From Secundilactobacillus yichangensis (lineage in GTDB: Bacteria > Bacillota > Bacilli > Lactobacillales > Lactobacillaceae): a DNA stretch of 36,219 nt. This document shows, piece after piece, positions 7,469 through 17,098 of this stretch. The notes beneath the pieces were generated by a model that saw only the letters and a list, made by a program, of their open reading frames with translations, was not told where the DNA came from and did no database searches. The first letter of the stretch is position 1, and each line of letters begins with the position of its first letter. Where the stretch lies: assembly GCF_016861565.1 (NCBI RefSeq), contig NZ_BOLK01000018.1, positions 1-36,219 of the forward strand. The letters are read 5' to 3'. The position numbers and the translations under genes are program-made.

Positions 7469-7638
7469 AACTTCATCTCCTGTCACCAGTAAACTGACGG
7501 ACCAATATGACTCTAACTAACGCGGCATTAAAGAAATGGCCACGAAGCACTAATTTACCCGATCCCCCAAATAATTACACCTACTGCTGACTCACATCTA
7601 TTATGTTACTAATTTCACAGTAACATTTCAAGCGTTCG

Positions 7639-9627
7639 CTACCGGTAAGATTCACTATTTTGAATATAGGTAATTTCATCAAAGGAAATCCGTTGCTGCA
7701 GTTTTTCAGCTAGGTCCGCGGAAATATCCCCATTCGCGATGGCTCTCTGAACCAGTTCGTACTCAGCGTGGAAGGCCCGCATAAATAGCTGATACACCAT
7801 ATCGGGATCAACGTCGCCGCCACGAATTCGCCGGTGACGGGTTCGGTAGAAACGCCGAACCAGATTAGTTTCAACACCGTTTTCACCGCTATTCTGTTTT
7901 AAATAAGTCATAACGGCCTCAAAACCAGCTTCTTCAATTGGTAAAATATCTTCACCATGTTTTTCAAACTGTTCTCGCCAATAGACTTCTTCTAAGGCAA
8001 CTGGCGCCGTTAAGAAAGCCTCCTGCGCGCGGTGTAAATCTTTATAAAGCGTTCCAATGTGCAAACTAAACCGAATTCGCAGCCAAACGTTCTTCCAAAC
8101 TTTCTCATCAGCTGAGAAGTGATTCAACTCGAGAAACTTATTATAGTAGGTCATTTCGTCTTTAGTAATTTGACCCTTCTCATACAGATCATGAATCTTT
8201 TGACTTTCTACTTTGTGCGTTTGGCGCATAATTTGACGTTCGATTCGTAGATTAGGCGTTGAATCTAGAATCAATTGCTGCTGCAGTGAATCGATGACAA
8301 TTTGCGCTTCAGTCGGATGCTCCTTTTCCGTAACTAGATCACCAATACCAGCTTGAATCATCCGTCGCAGCCACTTAAACCGGGGCTGGTTGGACTGCTG
8401 ACTTGGTAACAGTAGCGGCACGAAAATTGTTGGCAGCAGTAAACTCGTCAAGATCACCACGGCTGCGAGAAAAATCAGCGGCCCTCGTAGCAAAAAAGCA
8501 TGACCATTGACCAAGGTCGGAATGGAAAATGCCAGTGATAACGTAATGGTCCCATTGGCACCGCTAAGTGCCATGACTAAACTATCCCGCCATACGTGAT
8601 CGGTCTTGGTGCGCCGCTTGAGTAAAAAGCGGGTCCACAATAATCGTAAAATACCTTTCAACGCATACAGGAAAAGTCCTAAAGCCAGTAACTTGGGAAT
8701 TGTCACTTGCGTATCCGTATGGGCGTTTAGTGCCCGAATTACGTCAGGTAATGAAAGCCCTAAAAGGACAAACACTGTTCCAGACAGGATGCCACTAACG
8801 ATTTCCCAAACGTTGCTGGTCACCAGCTGCATCCGTGAAGAAGTCAGCTTCAGTTTATCCCGTTCAGATCCCTGAACCATCCCGGCGGCTACCACGGCCA
8901 AAATACCTGACAATTCCAGCTTTTCTGCAAGTAAATAAACTAAGAACGGTGTTAACAGCTGAATCAGAACCATGATCAGCGGTGTGTCATCGTTATGACG
9001 AATCAAAAATAGCCGAGTGCTAACCACCATAACCCCAATAATGGCACCAAACATCAGGCCGCCTAAGAATTCCCAGGCAAACATGCCAACGGCTGCTTCA
9101 ATCGAGAATTTTCCCGACATGTAAGCGGCCAAGGCCATATCAAAGATAACGATACCGGCAGCATCATTGAACAGTGACTCGTGCTGCAACGTTTCCGCCT
9201 GTTCTTCCGCAATGGGATTCGCTTCGAAAATCGAGTTTACCGCAGACGCATCCGTTGGCGCCACGATAGCCACCAGCGCGAAGCTTAAGCTCAAAGGCAG
9301 AACAGCATACAGCGCGTGAATACTGGTCCCGACGATCAAAACAGTCACGACCACCAGTCCAACAGCCAGCGATAAAATATTGGTGATCGACCGACCGATC
9401 CAAAACCGCGAGCTGTTCTGCGCTTCGTTAAACAGCAACGGCGCAATAATCGCAAAGGCGAACGTCGACGGATCCAGGTGGAAGCCCGCGTACGCCGGTA
9501 ACAATGCCAATAGCAACCCTAATATAATTAGGAAAAATGGCAATGGAATAGCCGTGACGTGCCGCGAGAGAATGTTCGCCAGCACGACAACGGCCAAAAT
9601 AATAATTAATAGTAGTACTTGATCCAT
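7639..9627 (-). CDS. CPA1-family Na+/H+ antiporter with long cytoplasmic tail
   Basis: 662 residues. The first 420 form a monovalent cation/proton antiporter domain of about twelve membrane segments. Family motifs are 'LAPLLFNEAQ'-like in helix 3 ('IIAPLLFNEAQNSS'), 'AIVAPTDASAVNSI' with the unwound T-D of helix 4, and 'ESLFNDAAGIVIFD', which holds the N-D pair that binds Na+ and protons. The remaining 240 residues are hydrophilic, rich in charged helices, and typical of the cytoplasmic regulatory tails of bacterial NhaP/NhaK-like exchangers. It would expel Na+ (or K+) in exchange for protons and serve in pH and salt homeostasis. Single gene, flanked by non-coding spacers of 170 and 77 bases. 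Confidence 0.9.
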   Translation of the reverse strand: MDQVLLLIIILAVVVLANILSRHVTAIPLPFFLIILGLLLALLPAYAGFHLDPSTFAFAIIAPLLFNEAQNSSRFWIGRSITNILSLAVGLVVVTVLIVGTSIHALYAVLPLSLSFALVAIVAPTDASAVNSIFEANPIAEEQAETLQHESLFNDAAGIVIFDMALAAYMSGKFSIEAAVGMFAWEFLGGLMFGAIIGVMVVSTRLFLIRHNDDTPLIMVLIQLLTPFLVYLLAEKLELSGILAVVAAGMVQGSERDKLKLTSSRMQLVTSNVWEIVSGILSGTVFVLLGLSLPDVIRALNAHTDTQVTIPKLLALGLFLYALKGILRLLWTRFLLKRRTKTDHVWRDSLVMALSGANGTITLSLAFSIPTLVNGHAFLLRGPLIFLAAVVILTSLLLPTIFVPLLLPSQQSNQPRFKWLRRMIQAGIGDLVTEKEHPTEAQIVIDSLQQQLILDSTPNLRIERQIMRQTHKVESQKIHDLYEKGQITKDEMTYYNKFLELNHFSADEKVWKNVWLRIRFSLHIGTLYKDLHRAQEAFLTAPVALEEVYWREQFEKHGEDILPIEEAGFEAVMTYLKQNSGENGVETNLVRRFYRTRHRRIRGGDVDPDMVYQLFMRAFHAEYELVQRAIANGDISADLAEKLQQRISFDEITYIQNSESYR

Positions 9628-9704
9628 GATTTTCCCCTCACCCTCATGCCTTATAAAACTAGTATAACGGTGCTGATGAGATTTGCCTCAAATTTTGTTT
9701 GCTG

Positions 9705-10496
9705 CTAAAGGTATTTTGCATCCCGAACAGGGTCTTGAGAAGTTAAAATCTTCGGCCCATCCTTCGTAATCACCAAGGTATGTTCAAATTGCGCCGATGG
9801 TTTGCCATCAGCGGTAACATAGTATTCCCAGGAATGATCAGGCGTTTCCATCGATCGGATCTCGCGGGTACCCAGATTGACCATTGGCTCAATGGTAATG
9901 GTCATCCCTTCGCGAAGCCGTAATCCCTTGCCAGCTTCACCGTAAGCCGGCACATCCGGCTGTTCGTGCATGGTGGGCTGGATACCGTGACCAATCAGTT
10001 CACGAACATCACCCATGTGATTTTCAGTTTCCACGTACTGCTGAATTGCAGCGCCAACGTCGCCTAAACGATTACCGATCACCGCTTGGTCAATGCCGCG
10101 ATAGAGCGATTCTCTGGTAACGTCCAGCAACCGCTGACTGGCTTTTGAAATCTCACCAACAGCAAAGGTTCGGCAGGCATCACTCAAAAAGCCGTTCAGA
10201 TTGACGACTAGATCAACGGCGACCACGTCTCCTGATTTAAGAATCAGCGCTTTTCTGGGTGTCGCATGAGCAACTTCGTCGTTGACGTTGACGCAGGTGG
10301 CGTACTTATAGCCTTCAAAGCCCTTTTCTTCAGCGGTGGCACCATGTGCTTCAATGTAATTATCAGCAAATTTTTCGATTTCCCACGTGGAAATACCGGG
10401 TTTGATGACCGTTTCCAGGCCGTTTAAGACTCCTGCTAGAACGGCACCTGATGCGCGCATTTGTTCAATTTCCCGTGGTGACTTTAATGTAATCAT
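9705..10496 (-). CDS. map: Methionine aminopeptidase, type I
   Basis: 263 residues, the normal size. It removes the initiator methionine from nascent proteins in the cytoplasm. All metal and catalytic residues are present: His77 in 'NDEVAHATP', Asp95 and Asp106 in 'VAVDLVVNLNGFLSDACRTF', His170 in 'LIGHGIQP', Glu203 in 'ITIEPM' and Glu238 in 'SAQFEHTLVIT'. The usual G-H-G-I-G reads G-H-G-I-Q, a small departure also seen in lactobacilli. GGGGAG lies five bases upstream of the ATG at 10496. The gene stands alone between the antiporter and the SbcCD operon. Confidence 0.95.
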   Translation of the reverse strand: MITLKSPREIEQMRASGAVLAGVLNGLETVIKPGISTWEIEKFADNYIEAHGATAEEKGFEGYKYATCVNVNDEVAHATPRKALILKSGDVVAVDLVVNLNGFLSDACRTFAVGEISKASQRLLDVTRESLYRGIDQAVIGNRLGDVGAAIQQYVETENHMGDVRELIGHGIQPTMHEQPDVPAYGEAGKGLRLREGMTITIEPMVNLGTREIRSMETPDHSWEYYVTADGKPSAQFEHTLVITKDGPKILTSQDPVRDAKYL

Positions 10497-10631
10497 TTTT
10501 TCTCCCCTAAATATAGATTCTTTGATTTATGTTAATACTCAACTGCTTTACGCTTCGCAACCTATTATTATACGCCATACGCCAAAAATCAGTTAAACAT
10601 ACTTACGTCCTAATTAAACTGCGGGCTGGGT

Positions 10632-13600
10632 CTATGGTAAAACCACTTTAGCCACCGATTTTCCCTGACCCATAGGTTGCACTTGAATCTGGTATGGAAT
10701 CGTTTCTTGAAGCAGTGTCACGTGACTGATAATCCCAATCATCCGGTTGCTGCTCTCCACGTTTTCCAGTGCTTTCATAGCCGTAGATAAGGATTCTTGG
10801 TCCAGTGAACCAAACCCCTCGTCAATAAACAGCGCATCAATGCTGATACCGCCGGATTCGTTTTGGATGGATTCACCTAGTGCCAACGCCAAACTTAATG
10901 CAGCGATGAAGCTTTCACCGCCAGAAAGCGTGTGCACGCTTCGCACTTGACCCACATTATCATCGTAAACATCAATTTCCAGTCCAGTATTCTTTTGATA
11001 AGCGCCGGCTTCTAAGTGAAGCTGCATGGAATACCGACCGGAGCTCAACTGCTTCAAATGCTGATTAGCAATCGTTAAGATTTCAGCTAACTGGGCTCTC
11101 AATACATAACGCTCTAACCCAAGTTTATTATCACCGCCGCCAGCGACAGTCTCAACTAATAACTGAAGGTCATTTAAATCGTCTATTTGAGTTGCCACCT
11201 GCTGAGTTGCAGCTTTTATCTGAGTCAAAATATCCCCGTTAACGGTGACTTGTTTCTGCTTATCGTCCGCGTCTTTTTGAAGCACTTTCAGCTGATCATT
11301 AAGTTCGTCAAGTTTAGCCTCACTCTGACTTAGATCAACGGTTTGCTTATCACCGACTAATTGTTTGTATGCTGCAACATCCGCCTTCGCAGCGGTGAGC
11401 GTCTGCTGGTAATCTTGAATCGACTGCTTCAAGTCAGCAATCTGGTCAAGCTGTCCGATCAGGTCAACAAATCGTTCCATTTGATTAGGTCCTAATTGTT
11501 TAGCCACCGCCTGCTCCAATGAACCGGTGATGTCCGTTAGCTTCTGCTGAGTTTCTTTTAAGGAAGCTTTGACATTATTCAAATTAACTTGGGTCGTTGC
11601 GACAGCTTCCCTGCTTTTTTGCAGCGCTTGGGTGTTCTCTTGAACTTGCTGCTGATGTTTGGCAACCTGGTTTTGCTGCTGTGCGAGGTAATGATCCAGC
11701 TCATTTAGATCTTTAAACTGGTCGGGTAACTGCTTTTGCACTTCGGCTAACTTAGTTTTTGCTGTCTGCTGGGCAAGCTTGGCAGCCTGAACCTGTTCTT
11801 TCGCCGTTTGAACACGCTGCTCAAGCGCTTCGATTGCCGTAGTTATATTTTGCTGGTCAGAAACCGCTTGGTCGATTTTCGCCAGCTGCTGGTTCACGGT
11901 TTTCAATTCTTGACTAGTTTGCGTTTCTTGGTCGGTAACCTGAGCCAGCAACGCTTCAATTGATAGATTAGCTGCTACTCCAAGCCGATCTTTTAACGCC
12001 GTTGCTTGTTCTTGAACCGCTTGTTCCTGCTTAGCTGCCAACTTCTGATCGTTAATTAAATGCGCTTTTGCCTTAGTTTGCTGATCCTTCAACTTTTGCA
12101 ACGACTGCTCAGCTTGTTTAATCGTTTCGTTATCCACTAACTTCGTTGCTGTGGGAACGTGCGGTGCTGGATGCTCCGTACTGCCGCAAACTGGACAAGG
12201 CGTGCCAGGTTTCAATTGACTGGCTAAAACGGTAATCTGACCGGCCAGCCACTGATTTCTCAACTCATCATAATCGCTGCTTGCCTGCTCAACTTGCTGA
12301 TCAAGTGACGTCAGCTCTGTTTGCGCGACCGTCACCGTTTGCTGCTGTTTTGCCAGTTGATCTTGCTGCGCCAACAAGTCGCTGATCTGTTTTTTAGCCG
12401 TTGTCTGAACATTCAGATTAGCGGTTAATTCAGCACTGGTCTTAAGCAGTTCTGGTTGTTTGCTGATTTGGTCATTCAACTGTTTGAGCTGTTCTTGCTG
12501 CTTGGTTTCAGCTGTTTGAAGTTGGTTCAGATCGTCATTAGTCTTTGAATAATGCTCAGTTTCCGCCGTCAGCTGCTTACTTAACTGACGGACTTGTTCA
12601 TACAGTGGCCGCTGTTTAGTCAGAACAGCAATTTCCGACTGGATATTTGCGATCCCTTGATTGGCATCAGCTAACTGTTTCTGTTCTTGACTGAGTTGGT
12701 TGGTGGTTTGGTTTTGGGTTGTTAGGTTATAAGTTAAAGTAACTTTTTGCTGTTCTAATAATTGCTGCTGTTTCGTTAACTCCTGCTGCTGGTTGTAAAC
12801 GTGCTGCTGATCACTGACCCAGCTCAGTGTGGTTAATGCTTGCTGCTGTTGTTTGATCTTAGGCTGGTCAGTTTGAAGTCTCTGTTCCTCTTGCTGCTTG
12901 GTATTCAGCTGCTCAATATTCTGGTTCATTTTCCGATCAGTTTCAATTTGCTGGTTCAGTTGATTGACCTGCTGTTGAGCTGTCTTTAAGGTTTGCTTGG
13001 CAGTCCCTAACGCGGTTTGATCAGTCTGGTACTGTCCTTCAAGCTGGGTAAGATCATGTTCGCCCTCCGATTGGGTCCAGTGAACCCGTTTCAGTCCGCT
13101 GTCAATAATCGACTGGGCCGACTTAATCTTGTCCCGCTGCTGATTTAACTGCTGCTTCAAAGCCGTTGCCCAGCGCTGAAATAACTGCGTTCCAAACACT
13201 TTTCGGAGGATGGCTTCCTTGTCACTGCTGCTTGAGACTAAAAACTGTCGAAATTCGCCCTGCGGCAGCAAAACAATTTGCACAAACTGCTTTCGGCTGA
13301 TCTGCAAAATGTCCGTCAGCTTGCGGTTGATCTCCTGCATCCGGGTAATCTCATCGGTTTTAACCCCGTCTTTATAAATCTTCAGCTTACCTGTGCTGGC
13401 GTATTCACGGTTGCCAGTGCCACGCTTCTTAGCCAGCGTCTGCTTGGGCTGCCTGGTCACCTCGTATTCAATACCCTTATGCTCAAACCGTAGGGTAACT
13501 TCAGTCGGCTGCGTAGTATCAGCAAAGTCCGACCGCAACGCTGAAGGATCCCGGTCATCACTGGCACTTTCACCGTATAACGCAAAGGTCATGGCATCAA

Positions 13601-13730
13601 ATAAAGTGGTTTTCCCGCTGCCAGTTGGGCCAGCAATCAGAAAAAGTGAAGCGTCTTCCAGCTTGGTAAAGTCAATGGTCTGCTCTTCATACGGACCAAA
13701 ATTAGTCATTTTTAGTTTCATTGGTTTCAT
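10632..13730 (-). CDS. sbcC: Exonuclease subunit SbcC (Rad50-like ATPase)
   Basis: 1032 residues, an SMC-like protein that with SbcD opens DNA hairpins and processes double-strand breaks. The N-terminal ATPase lobe has Walker A GPTGSGKTT at 34-42. Two very long Gln-rich coiled coils flank the zinc hook CPVCG near residue 511. The C-terminal lobe contains the signature T-L-S-G-G-E-S-F near 933 and Walker B 'DALFIDEGFGSLD' near 963. The start codon overlaps the sbcD stop by four bases (ATGA), so the two are translationally coupled. The heavy Gln bias of the coils is common for lactobacillar SbcC. Confidence 0.96.
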   Translation of the reverse strand: MKPMKLKMTNFGPYEEQTIDFTKLEDASLFLIAGPTGSGKTTLFDAMTFALYGESASDDRDPSALRSDFADTTQPTEVTLRFEHKGIEYEVTRQPKQTLAKKRGTGNREYASTGKLKIYKDGVKTDEITRMQEINRKLTDILQISRKQFVQIVLLPQGEFRQFLVSSSSDKEAILRKVFGTQLFQRWATALKQQLNQQRDKIKSAQSIIDSGLKRVHWTQSEGEHDLTQLEGQYQTDQTALGTAKQTLKTAQQQVNQLNQQIETDRKMNQNIEQLNTKQQEEQRLQTDQPKIKQQQQALTTLSWVSDQQHVYNQQQELTKQQQLLEQQKVTLTYNLTTQNQTTNQLSQEQKQLADANQGIANIQSEIAVLTKQRPLYEQVRQLSKQLTAETEHYSKTNDDLNQLQTAETKQQEQLKQLNDQISKQPELLKTSAELTANLNVQTTAKKQISDLLAQQDQLAKQQQTVTVAQTELTSLDQQVEQASSDYDELRNQWLAGQITVLASQLKPGTPCPVCGSTEHPAPHVPTATKLVDNETIKQAEQSLQKLKDQQTKAKAHLINDQKLAAKQEQAVQEQATALKDRLGVAANLSIEALLAQVTDQETQTSQELKTVNQQLAKIDQAVSDQQNITTAIEALEQRVQTAKEQVQAAKLAQQTAKTKLAEVQKQLPDQFKDLNELDHYLAQQQNQVAKHQQQVQENTQALQKSREAVATTQVNLNNVKASLKETQQKLTDITGSLEQAVAKQLGPNQMERFVDLIGQLDQIADLKQSIQDYQQTLTAAKADVAAYKQLVGDKQTVDLSQSEAKLDELNDQLKVLQKDADDKQKQVTVNGDILTQIKAATQQVATQIDDLNDLQLLVETVAGGGDNKLGLERYVLRAQLAEILTIANQHLKQLSSGRYSMQLHLEAGAYQKNTGLEIDVYDDNVGQVRSVHTLSGGESFIAALSLALALGESIQNESGGISIDALFIDEGFGSLDQESLSTAMKALENVESSNRMIGIISHVTLLQETIPYQIQVQPMGQGKSVAKVVLP

Positions 13731-14866
13731 GCCTGACCCTCCTCACTGGCCACTTTCAACGCCGCTTTCGCCCATTTTTCCTGCTTGGGGCTCAGCGGTT
13801 CTTTAGCAACTTCTTCATAAAATTCCCCCAGCAACGTCATCGGTGACTTTTGCCGAATCTGCTTACTGGACTCACCGTGGTAGCGCACTTGGGCTTCAAA
13901 ACCATCTGCCCGTCCTAAAGTAACGATACGGGGAAAGACGTCACGTAAGCGTGCCATCACGTTTGGAATCGGCTGCCGGTCCGTTAGCGTAATGCCCACG
14001 TAGTCCTCATGATCCACCGTCTCATCATCGGCTGAAGCCATGAGCTCGTCAAAACTGGCCGTTAGCTGCCTAACATCGTGAATCGGTGTGATCGGCCTGA
14101 AGGTCAGCTGAACGGGTGTCTGGTCGGTATCCACGATCCACACTCCCTTCTGCTGACTAGCTTCCGACAGCGAAAACTTAACCGGGGAGCCGCTGTAACG
14201 CGCCGTTGTCAGTTGCAGGGCATCTTTACCGTGTAAATGGCCTAACGCCACGTAATCAAAATCAGCCAGTAAATCGGTCGGCACCGCTGCTAAACCGCCA
14301 ACCGTTAAGTTAGTTTCTGAATCAGTGGTCGAACTGCCAGCCGCGAAGAAGTGCGCCACTAAAAGATGTTTTTTAGCGGGATCAAAATGCCGTTTCATCT
14401 CCGTAACCACCCGCTCAAAAGCCTGGTCCAGATGCTGCAAAGAATCGTCGTCAAAATACTGCTGAGCGTCAAAGGGCTCGAAATAAGGGCATAGGAAAAG
14501 CTGGGTATCCCCCACGTCAATTGGGGTAAACGCTTGACTTAACGCGGTATGGATGAATAAATCAGTGGTCTTGTACCAGGGCGTCCCCGTTGCTAAGCGA
14601 GTGGCACTGTCATGGTTCCCAGAAACGGCGTAAATGGGCAGTTTGTCGGTCAAATTCAGCTTCTGCAGCATCTCATTGACCATAGCCACCGAAGACTCAG
14701 CCGGTAATCGCCGGTCATATAAGTCGCCGGCAATAATCATCCCGTCAACTTGTTCATCCTTGGCAATTTGTTCAATTTGATTGAAGGCGTGCTGCTGTTC
14801 ATCGGTCAGGTCAAAACCGTGGAGCCTGCGGCCAATGTGCCAGTCTGCTGTGTGTAGCAATTTCAT
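13727..14866 (-). CDS. sbcD: Exonuclease subunit SbcD (Mre11-like nuclease)
   Basis: 379 residues from ATG 14866 (an in-frame ATG two codons upstream is also possible; GGGG stands 10 or 4 bases before them). Metallophosphoesterase motifs appear in order: 'HTADWHIGR' (D-x-H), 'IIAGDLYDR' (G-D-x-x-D), 'VSGNHDSA' (G-N-H-D), 'LLVAHFF' and 'YVALGHLHGKD' (G-H-x-H). These bind two Mn2+ ions for 3'-5' nuclease and hairpin endonuclease activity in complex with SbcC, encoded directly downstream. Confidence 0.96.
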   Translation of the reverse strand: MKLLHTADWHIGRRLHGFDLTDEQQHAFNQIEQIAKDEQVDGMIIAGDLYDRRLPAESSVAMVNEMLQKLNLTDKLPIYAVSGNHDSATRLATGTPWYKTTDLFIHTALSQAFTPIDVGDTQLFLCPYFEPFDAQQYFDDDSLQHLDQAFERVVTEMKRHFDPAKKHLLVAHFFAAGSSTTDSETNLTVGGLAAVPTDLLADFDYVALGHLHGKDALQLTTARYSGSPVKFSLSEASQQKGVWIVDTDQTPVQLTFRPITPIHDVRQLTASFDELMASADDETVDHEDYVGITLTDRQPIPNVMARLRDVFPRIVTLGRADGFEAQVRYHGESSKQIRQKSPMTLLGEFYEEVAKEPLSPKQEKWAKAALKVASEEGQA

Positions 14867-15027
14867 TATCATCGATCCCCGTTCGTCTAAGTTGTTTTCA
14901 TTTTAGCAAATTAACGTTGCCGGCGGAAGAGGAAAGGCGAACATATTTTCGATTTAATTCTGAGCGATTCCGACTTGCCAATTAGCCTAAAGTAGCTTAA
15001 TCTTCTAAATTGAAAGGAGCTGAAAGT

Positions 15028-15522
15028 ATGCTGCAGACAACCTATTCTTCACCGCTGGGCCAGCTGATCCTCCTAGCCAATTCGAGTTCTTTACTGGGAC
15101 TCTGGTACAGTGATCAGGCTCATTTAGGTGCTAAATATGCGTTAGCAACCATCCAACATGGGTCGTCGCCGATTCTTCAGCAGACGGCCCAGTGGCTGGA
15201 TGCTTATTTCAGCGGCCGCAAACCAGCCATTGATCAATTATCTCTAGCCCCTCAGGCAACGCCGTTTCGCCTGCAGGTTTATCACGTGCTAACCACTATC
15301 CCCTATGGTAAAACCATGACTTACCAGCAAATTGCCGACCGGCTCACGGCATTAAACGGGCATAAAACTGGCTCAGCTCGAGCTGTCGGTGGCGCCGTTG
15401 GTCATAATCCCATCGGCATTATTATTCCCTGCCACCGGGTAGTGGGTACTAATGGGCAATTAACCGGCTACGCTGGCGGACTCGAACGCAAACGGCAATT
15501 ATTGGCTTTAGAGCACCAATAA
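15028..15522 (+). CDS. ogt: Methylated-DNA--protein-cysteine methyltransferase
   Basis: 164 residues. It repairs O6-alkylguanine by moving the alkyl group to its own cysteine. The active-site stretch 'IIIPCHRVVG' puts the acceptor at Cys135, preceded by the helix-turn-helix ('TMTYQQIADRLTAL') with the arginine finger region 'GSARAVGGAVGHNPI'. The ATG at 15028 is preferred: AAAGGAG lies 8 bases upstream, inside the longer frame that begins with TTG. It is the first of a run of plus-strand genes and divergent from sbcDC, which fits a DNA-repair neighbourhood. Confidence 0.93.
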   Translation: MLQTTYSSPLGQLILLANSSSLLGLWYSDQAHLGAKYALATIQHGSSPILQQTAQWLDAYFSGRKPAIDQLSLAPQATPFRLQVYHVLTTIPYGKTMTYQQIADRLTALNGHKTGSARAVGGAVGHNPIGIIIPCHRVVGTNGQLTGYAGGLERKRQLLALEHQ

Positions 15523-15591
15523 AAAGCCTAATTTCATCATACAATGCTATATACATAATGCTTAACAGCAGTCTTTTAGGAGGGTCAATCA

Positions 15592-16167
15592 ATGATTCAA
15601 AAAATTGCGGTCTATTGTGGCGCGGCTACCGGAAATTCAGCCATTTATCAAAAAGCAGCCGCTGAATTAGGTCAGTATCTCGCCGACCATCAATTAGAAT
15701 TAGTTTATGGTGGTGGCAGTGTCGGCCTAATGGCTGTGTTAGCTAATGCAGTGATCGCGGCCGGCGGTAAAGTTCACGGTGTCATGCCCAAAAACTTAGT
15801 GGCACGCGGCGCGGCAGCCAACAATATCACCGATATAACGGTGGTTGATAACATGGCCACGCGTAAGCAAAAAATGCTGACGATGGCTGACGGCTGTATC
15901 GCCTTACCCGGCGGTCCCGGTACCTTAGAAGAGATTACGGAAGCTTACTCCTGGGCCCGAATTGGCGACAACAATAATCCCTGTGTGTTCTACAATATTA
16001 ACCACTATTACGATCCGCTAAGGGCCTTTTTTGATCAAATGGTCCAACAAGGATTCTTATCGGCTGAACATCGTAGTAAATTATTATTTGCCGCTACCCT
16101 GCCAGCAATTTTTGAGTTTATGAAAAACTATACACCGCCAACTGTTAGAACTAATTATCAAAATTAG
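15592..16167 (+). CDS. LOG-family nucleoside 5'-monophosphate phosphoribohydrolase
   Basis: 191 residues, Rossmann-like, of the TIGR00730/LOG group once called lysine decarboxylase. Diagnostic are 'VYGGGSVGLMA' near 39-48, M-A-T-R91-K92 and the phosphate/catalytic motif P-G-G-P-G-T-L-E-E at 106-114. In characterised members it cleaves the N-glycosidic bond of AMP-type nucleotides (cytokinin activation in plants); the bacterial substrate in this genus is unclear. AGGAGG is placed 7 bases upstream of the ATG. A terminator at 16172-16209 closes the transcript. Confidence 0.88.
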   Translation: MIQKIAVYCGAATGNSAIYQKAAAELGQYLADHQLELVYGGGSVGLMAVLANAVIAAGGKVHGVMPKNLVARGAAANNITDITVVDNMATRKQKMLTMADGCIALPGGPGTLEEITEAYSWARIGDNNNPCVFYNINHYYDPLRAFFDQMVQQGFLSAEHRSKLLFAATLPAIFEFMKNYTPPTVRTNYQN

Positions 16168-16171
16168 CCAC

Positions 16172-16209
16172 AAAGGCTTGCCAAATCAACATTGGCGAGC
16201 CTTTTTATT
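16172..16209 (+). terminator. Rho-independent terminator after the LOG gene
   Basis: Thirteen-base stem AAAGGCTTGCCAA/TTGGCGAGCCTTT (one G-U pair), seven-base loop, then T5 and A/T-rich sequence. Confidence 0.85.
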
Positions 16210-16282
16210 TTAAAAATTTATCGGTTTTAGATATAATCAATTAAAAAGAAGGTGCTTCGATGTAAAAAAGGAGGTTGTCATC

Positions 16283-16771
16283 ATGCTTTCCAATGTGCGT
16301 TTTTACACACAGGTACAGTCGGACGTTTCTCAAGGGCTCATTTCATTAGACAGAAAAGCCAAATGTCATCTAAGAGCAACTTGTTCTCAGTTAATTTGTC
16401 TCGTCATCTTTTTAGCCTCAACGATTGGTGTCGTAAGCGTCCAGCCACTGGCCTCTATGAACTATAATACTGTGAGCGTTCAGGAAGTACTGGCATCCCC
16501 CGCCGAACAGTTATTTATCGGTTTAATTGTTGGCTCTTTTTGCATTGCCTGGATTTTTTGGTTCTGGGATCTTAGATACGAATCACTGGCGTCTCAATAC
16601 GAGCAGCTTTATCAGCAGCATTCAGAAATGATTAAAACTTCGGCCCCACTAACCGAGCTTAGCGCCCACTACCAGCACCTTATGACGCTGGCTAACCATG
16701 CCAATATTACCAGTAACGTGATCATGCTGGCATACGCAGCAGCTATTATTATTTATCATTTGCAGCCTTGA
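16283..16771 (+). CDS. Small integral membrane protein of unknown function
   Basis: 162 residues with three hydrophobic segments at about 34-56, 75-95 and 141-160 and a helical, Gln/His-rich stretch between the second and third. AAGGAGG seven to ten bases upstream of the ATG makes this start clear. A second reading frame begins at 16252 on the same strand but lacks a ribosome binding site. The sequence is not recognised. It lies between the LOG terminator and the structured repeat at 16787 and probably has its own promoter in 16210-16260 (TATAAT-like 'gatataatc' at about 16230). Confidence 0.65.
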   Translation: MLSNVRFYTQVQSDVSQGLISLDRKAKCHLRATCSQLICLVIFLASTIGVVSVQPLASMNYNTVSVQEVLASPAEQLFIGLIVGSFCIAWIFWFWDLRYESLASQYEQLYQQHSEMIKTSAPLTELSAHYQHLMTLANHANITSNVIMLAYAAAIIIYHLQP

Positions 16772-16786
16772 ATACCGAGAAGTTGT

Positions 16787-16995
16787 GATATAACTTGGTA
16801 GATTCCAGAATTTAACACCACAAAGCGTTTTCCCAATGGTCTTGATTGGGAAGGCGCTTTGTGGTGTTAAATGGCCGGAATCTGAGTTATGGAGCAGGTT
16901 AAGACTATATTAAAGCATCGAAACGAAAGTAAATTTTATGTTGTGCATCAGTCAAGAAATTTGAGTACATGTTTGTCAATATAGACTTATAGCAT
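16787..16995 (+). repeat. Structured non-coding repeat, copy A
   Basis: About 209 bases sharing extended similarity with the inverted copy at 18560-18775. The 5' half folds into one long hairpin: outer stem ATAACT/AGTTAT and AGATTCC/GGAATCT, inner stem of 17 perfect pairs (16811-16827 with 16855-16871) and a terminal 8-base stem TTCCCAAT/ATTGGGAA. The 3' half is a conserved unpaired-looking tail (16884-16990) with blocks GCAGGTT-AGACTA-ATTAAAG, CAGTCAAGAAA and TAGACTTAT. It begins 16 bases after the stop of the membrane-protein gene and ends about 100 bases before the hydrolase, both in the same orientation. No T-run follows the hairpin, so it is not a plain terminator. Confidence 0.75.
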
Positions 16996-17098
16996 AATTT
17001 TTTTACGCCCAGCATCCCGCTCTATAGAACCAAATGCTTGATTTTGTTTGATATTTTTGCCATACTCGCCGTGAATTTAATCTTTGGAGGTGGGTAGA

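Noticed and set aside
13393-13806. 137-codon open frame on the plus strand inside sbcC/sbcD
   Set aside because: It lies antisense over the clearly conserved Walker A end of SbcC and the C-terminus of SbcD, with no ribosome binding site; a shadow frame.
16787-16890. Repeat copy A hairpin as an ordinary rho-independent terminator
   Set aside because: The stem is followed by GGCCGGAATC and not by a T-run, and a conserved tail follows it in both copies.
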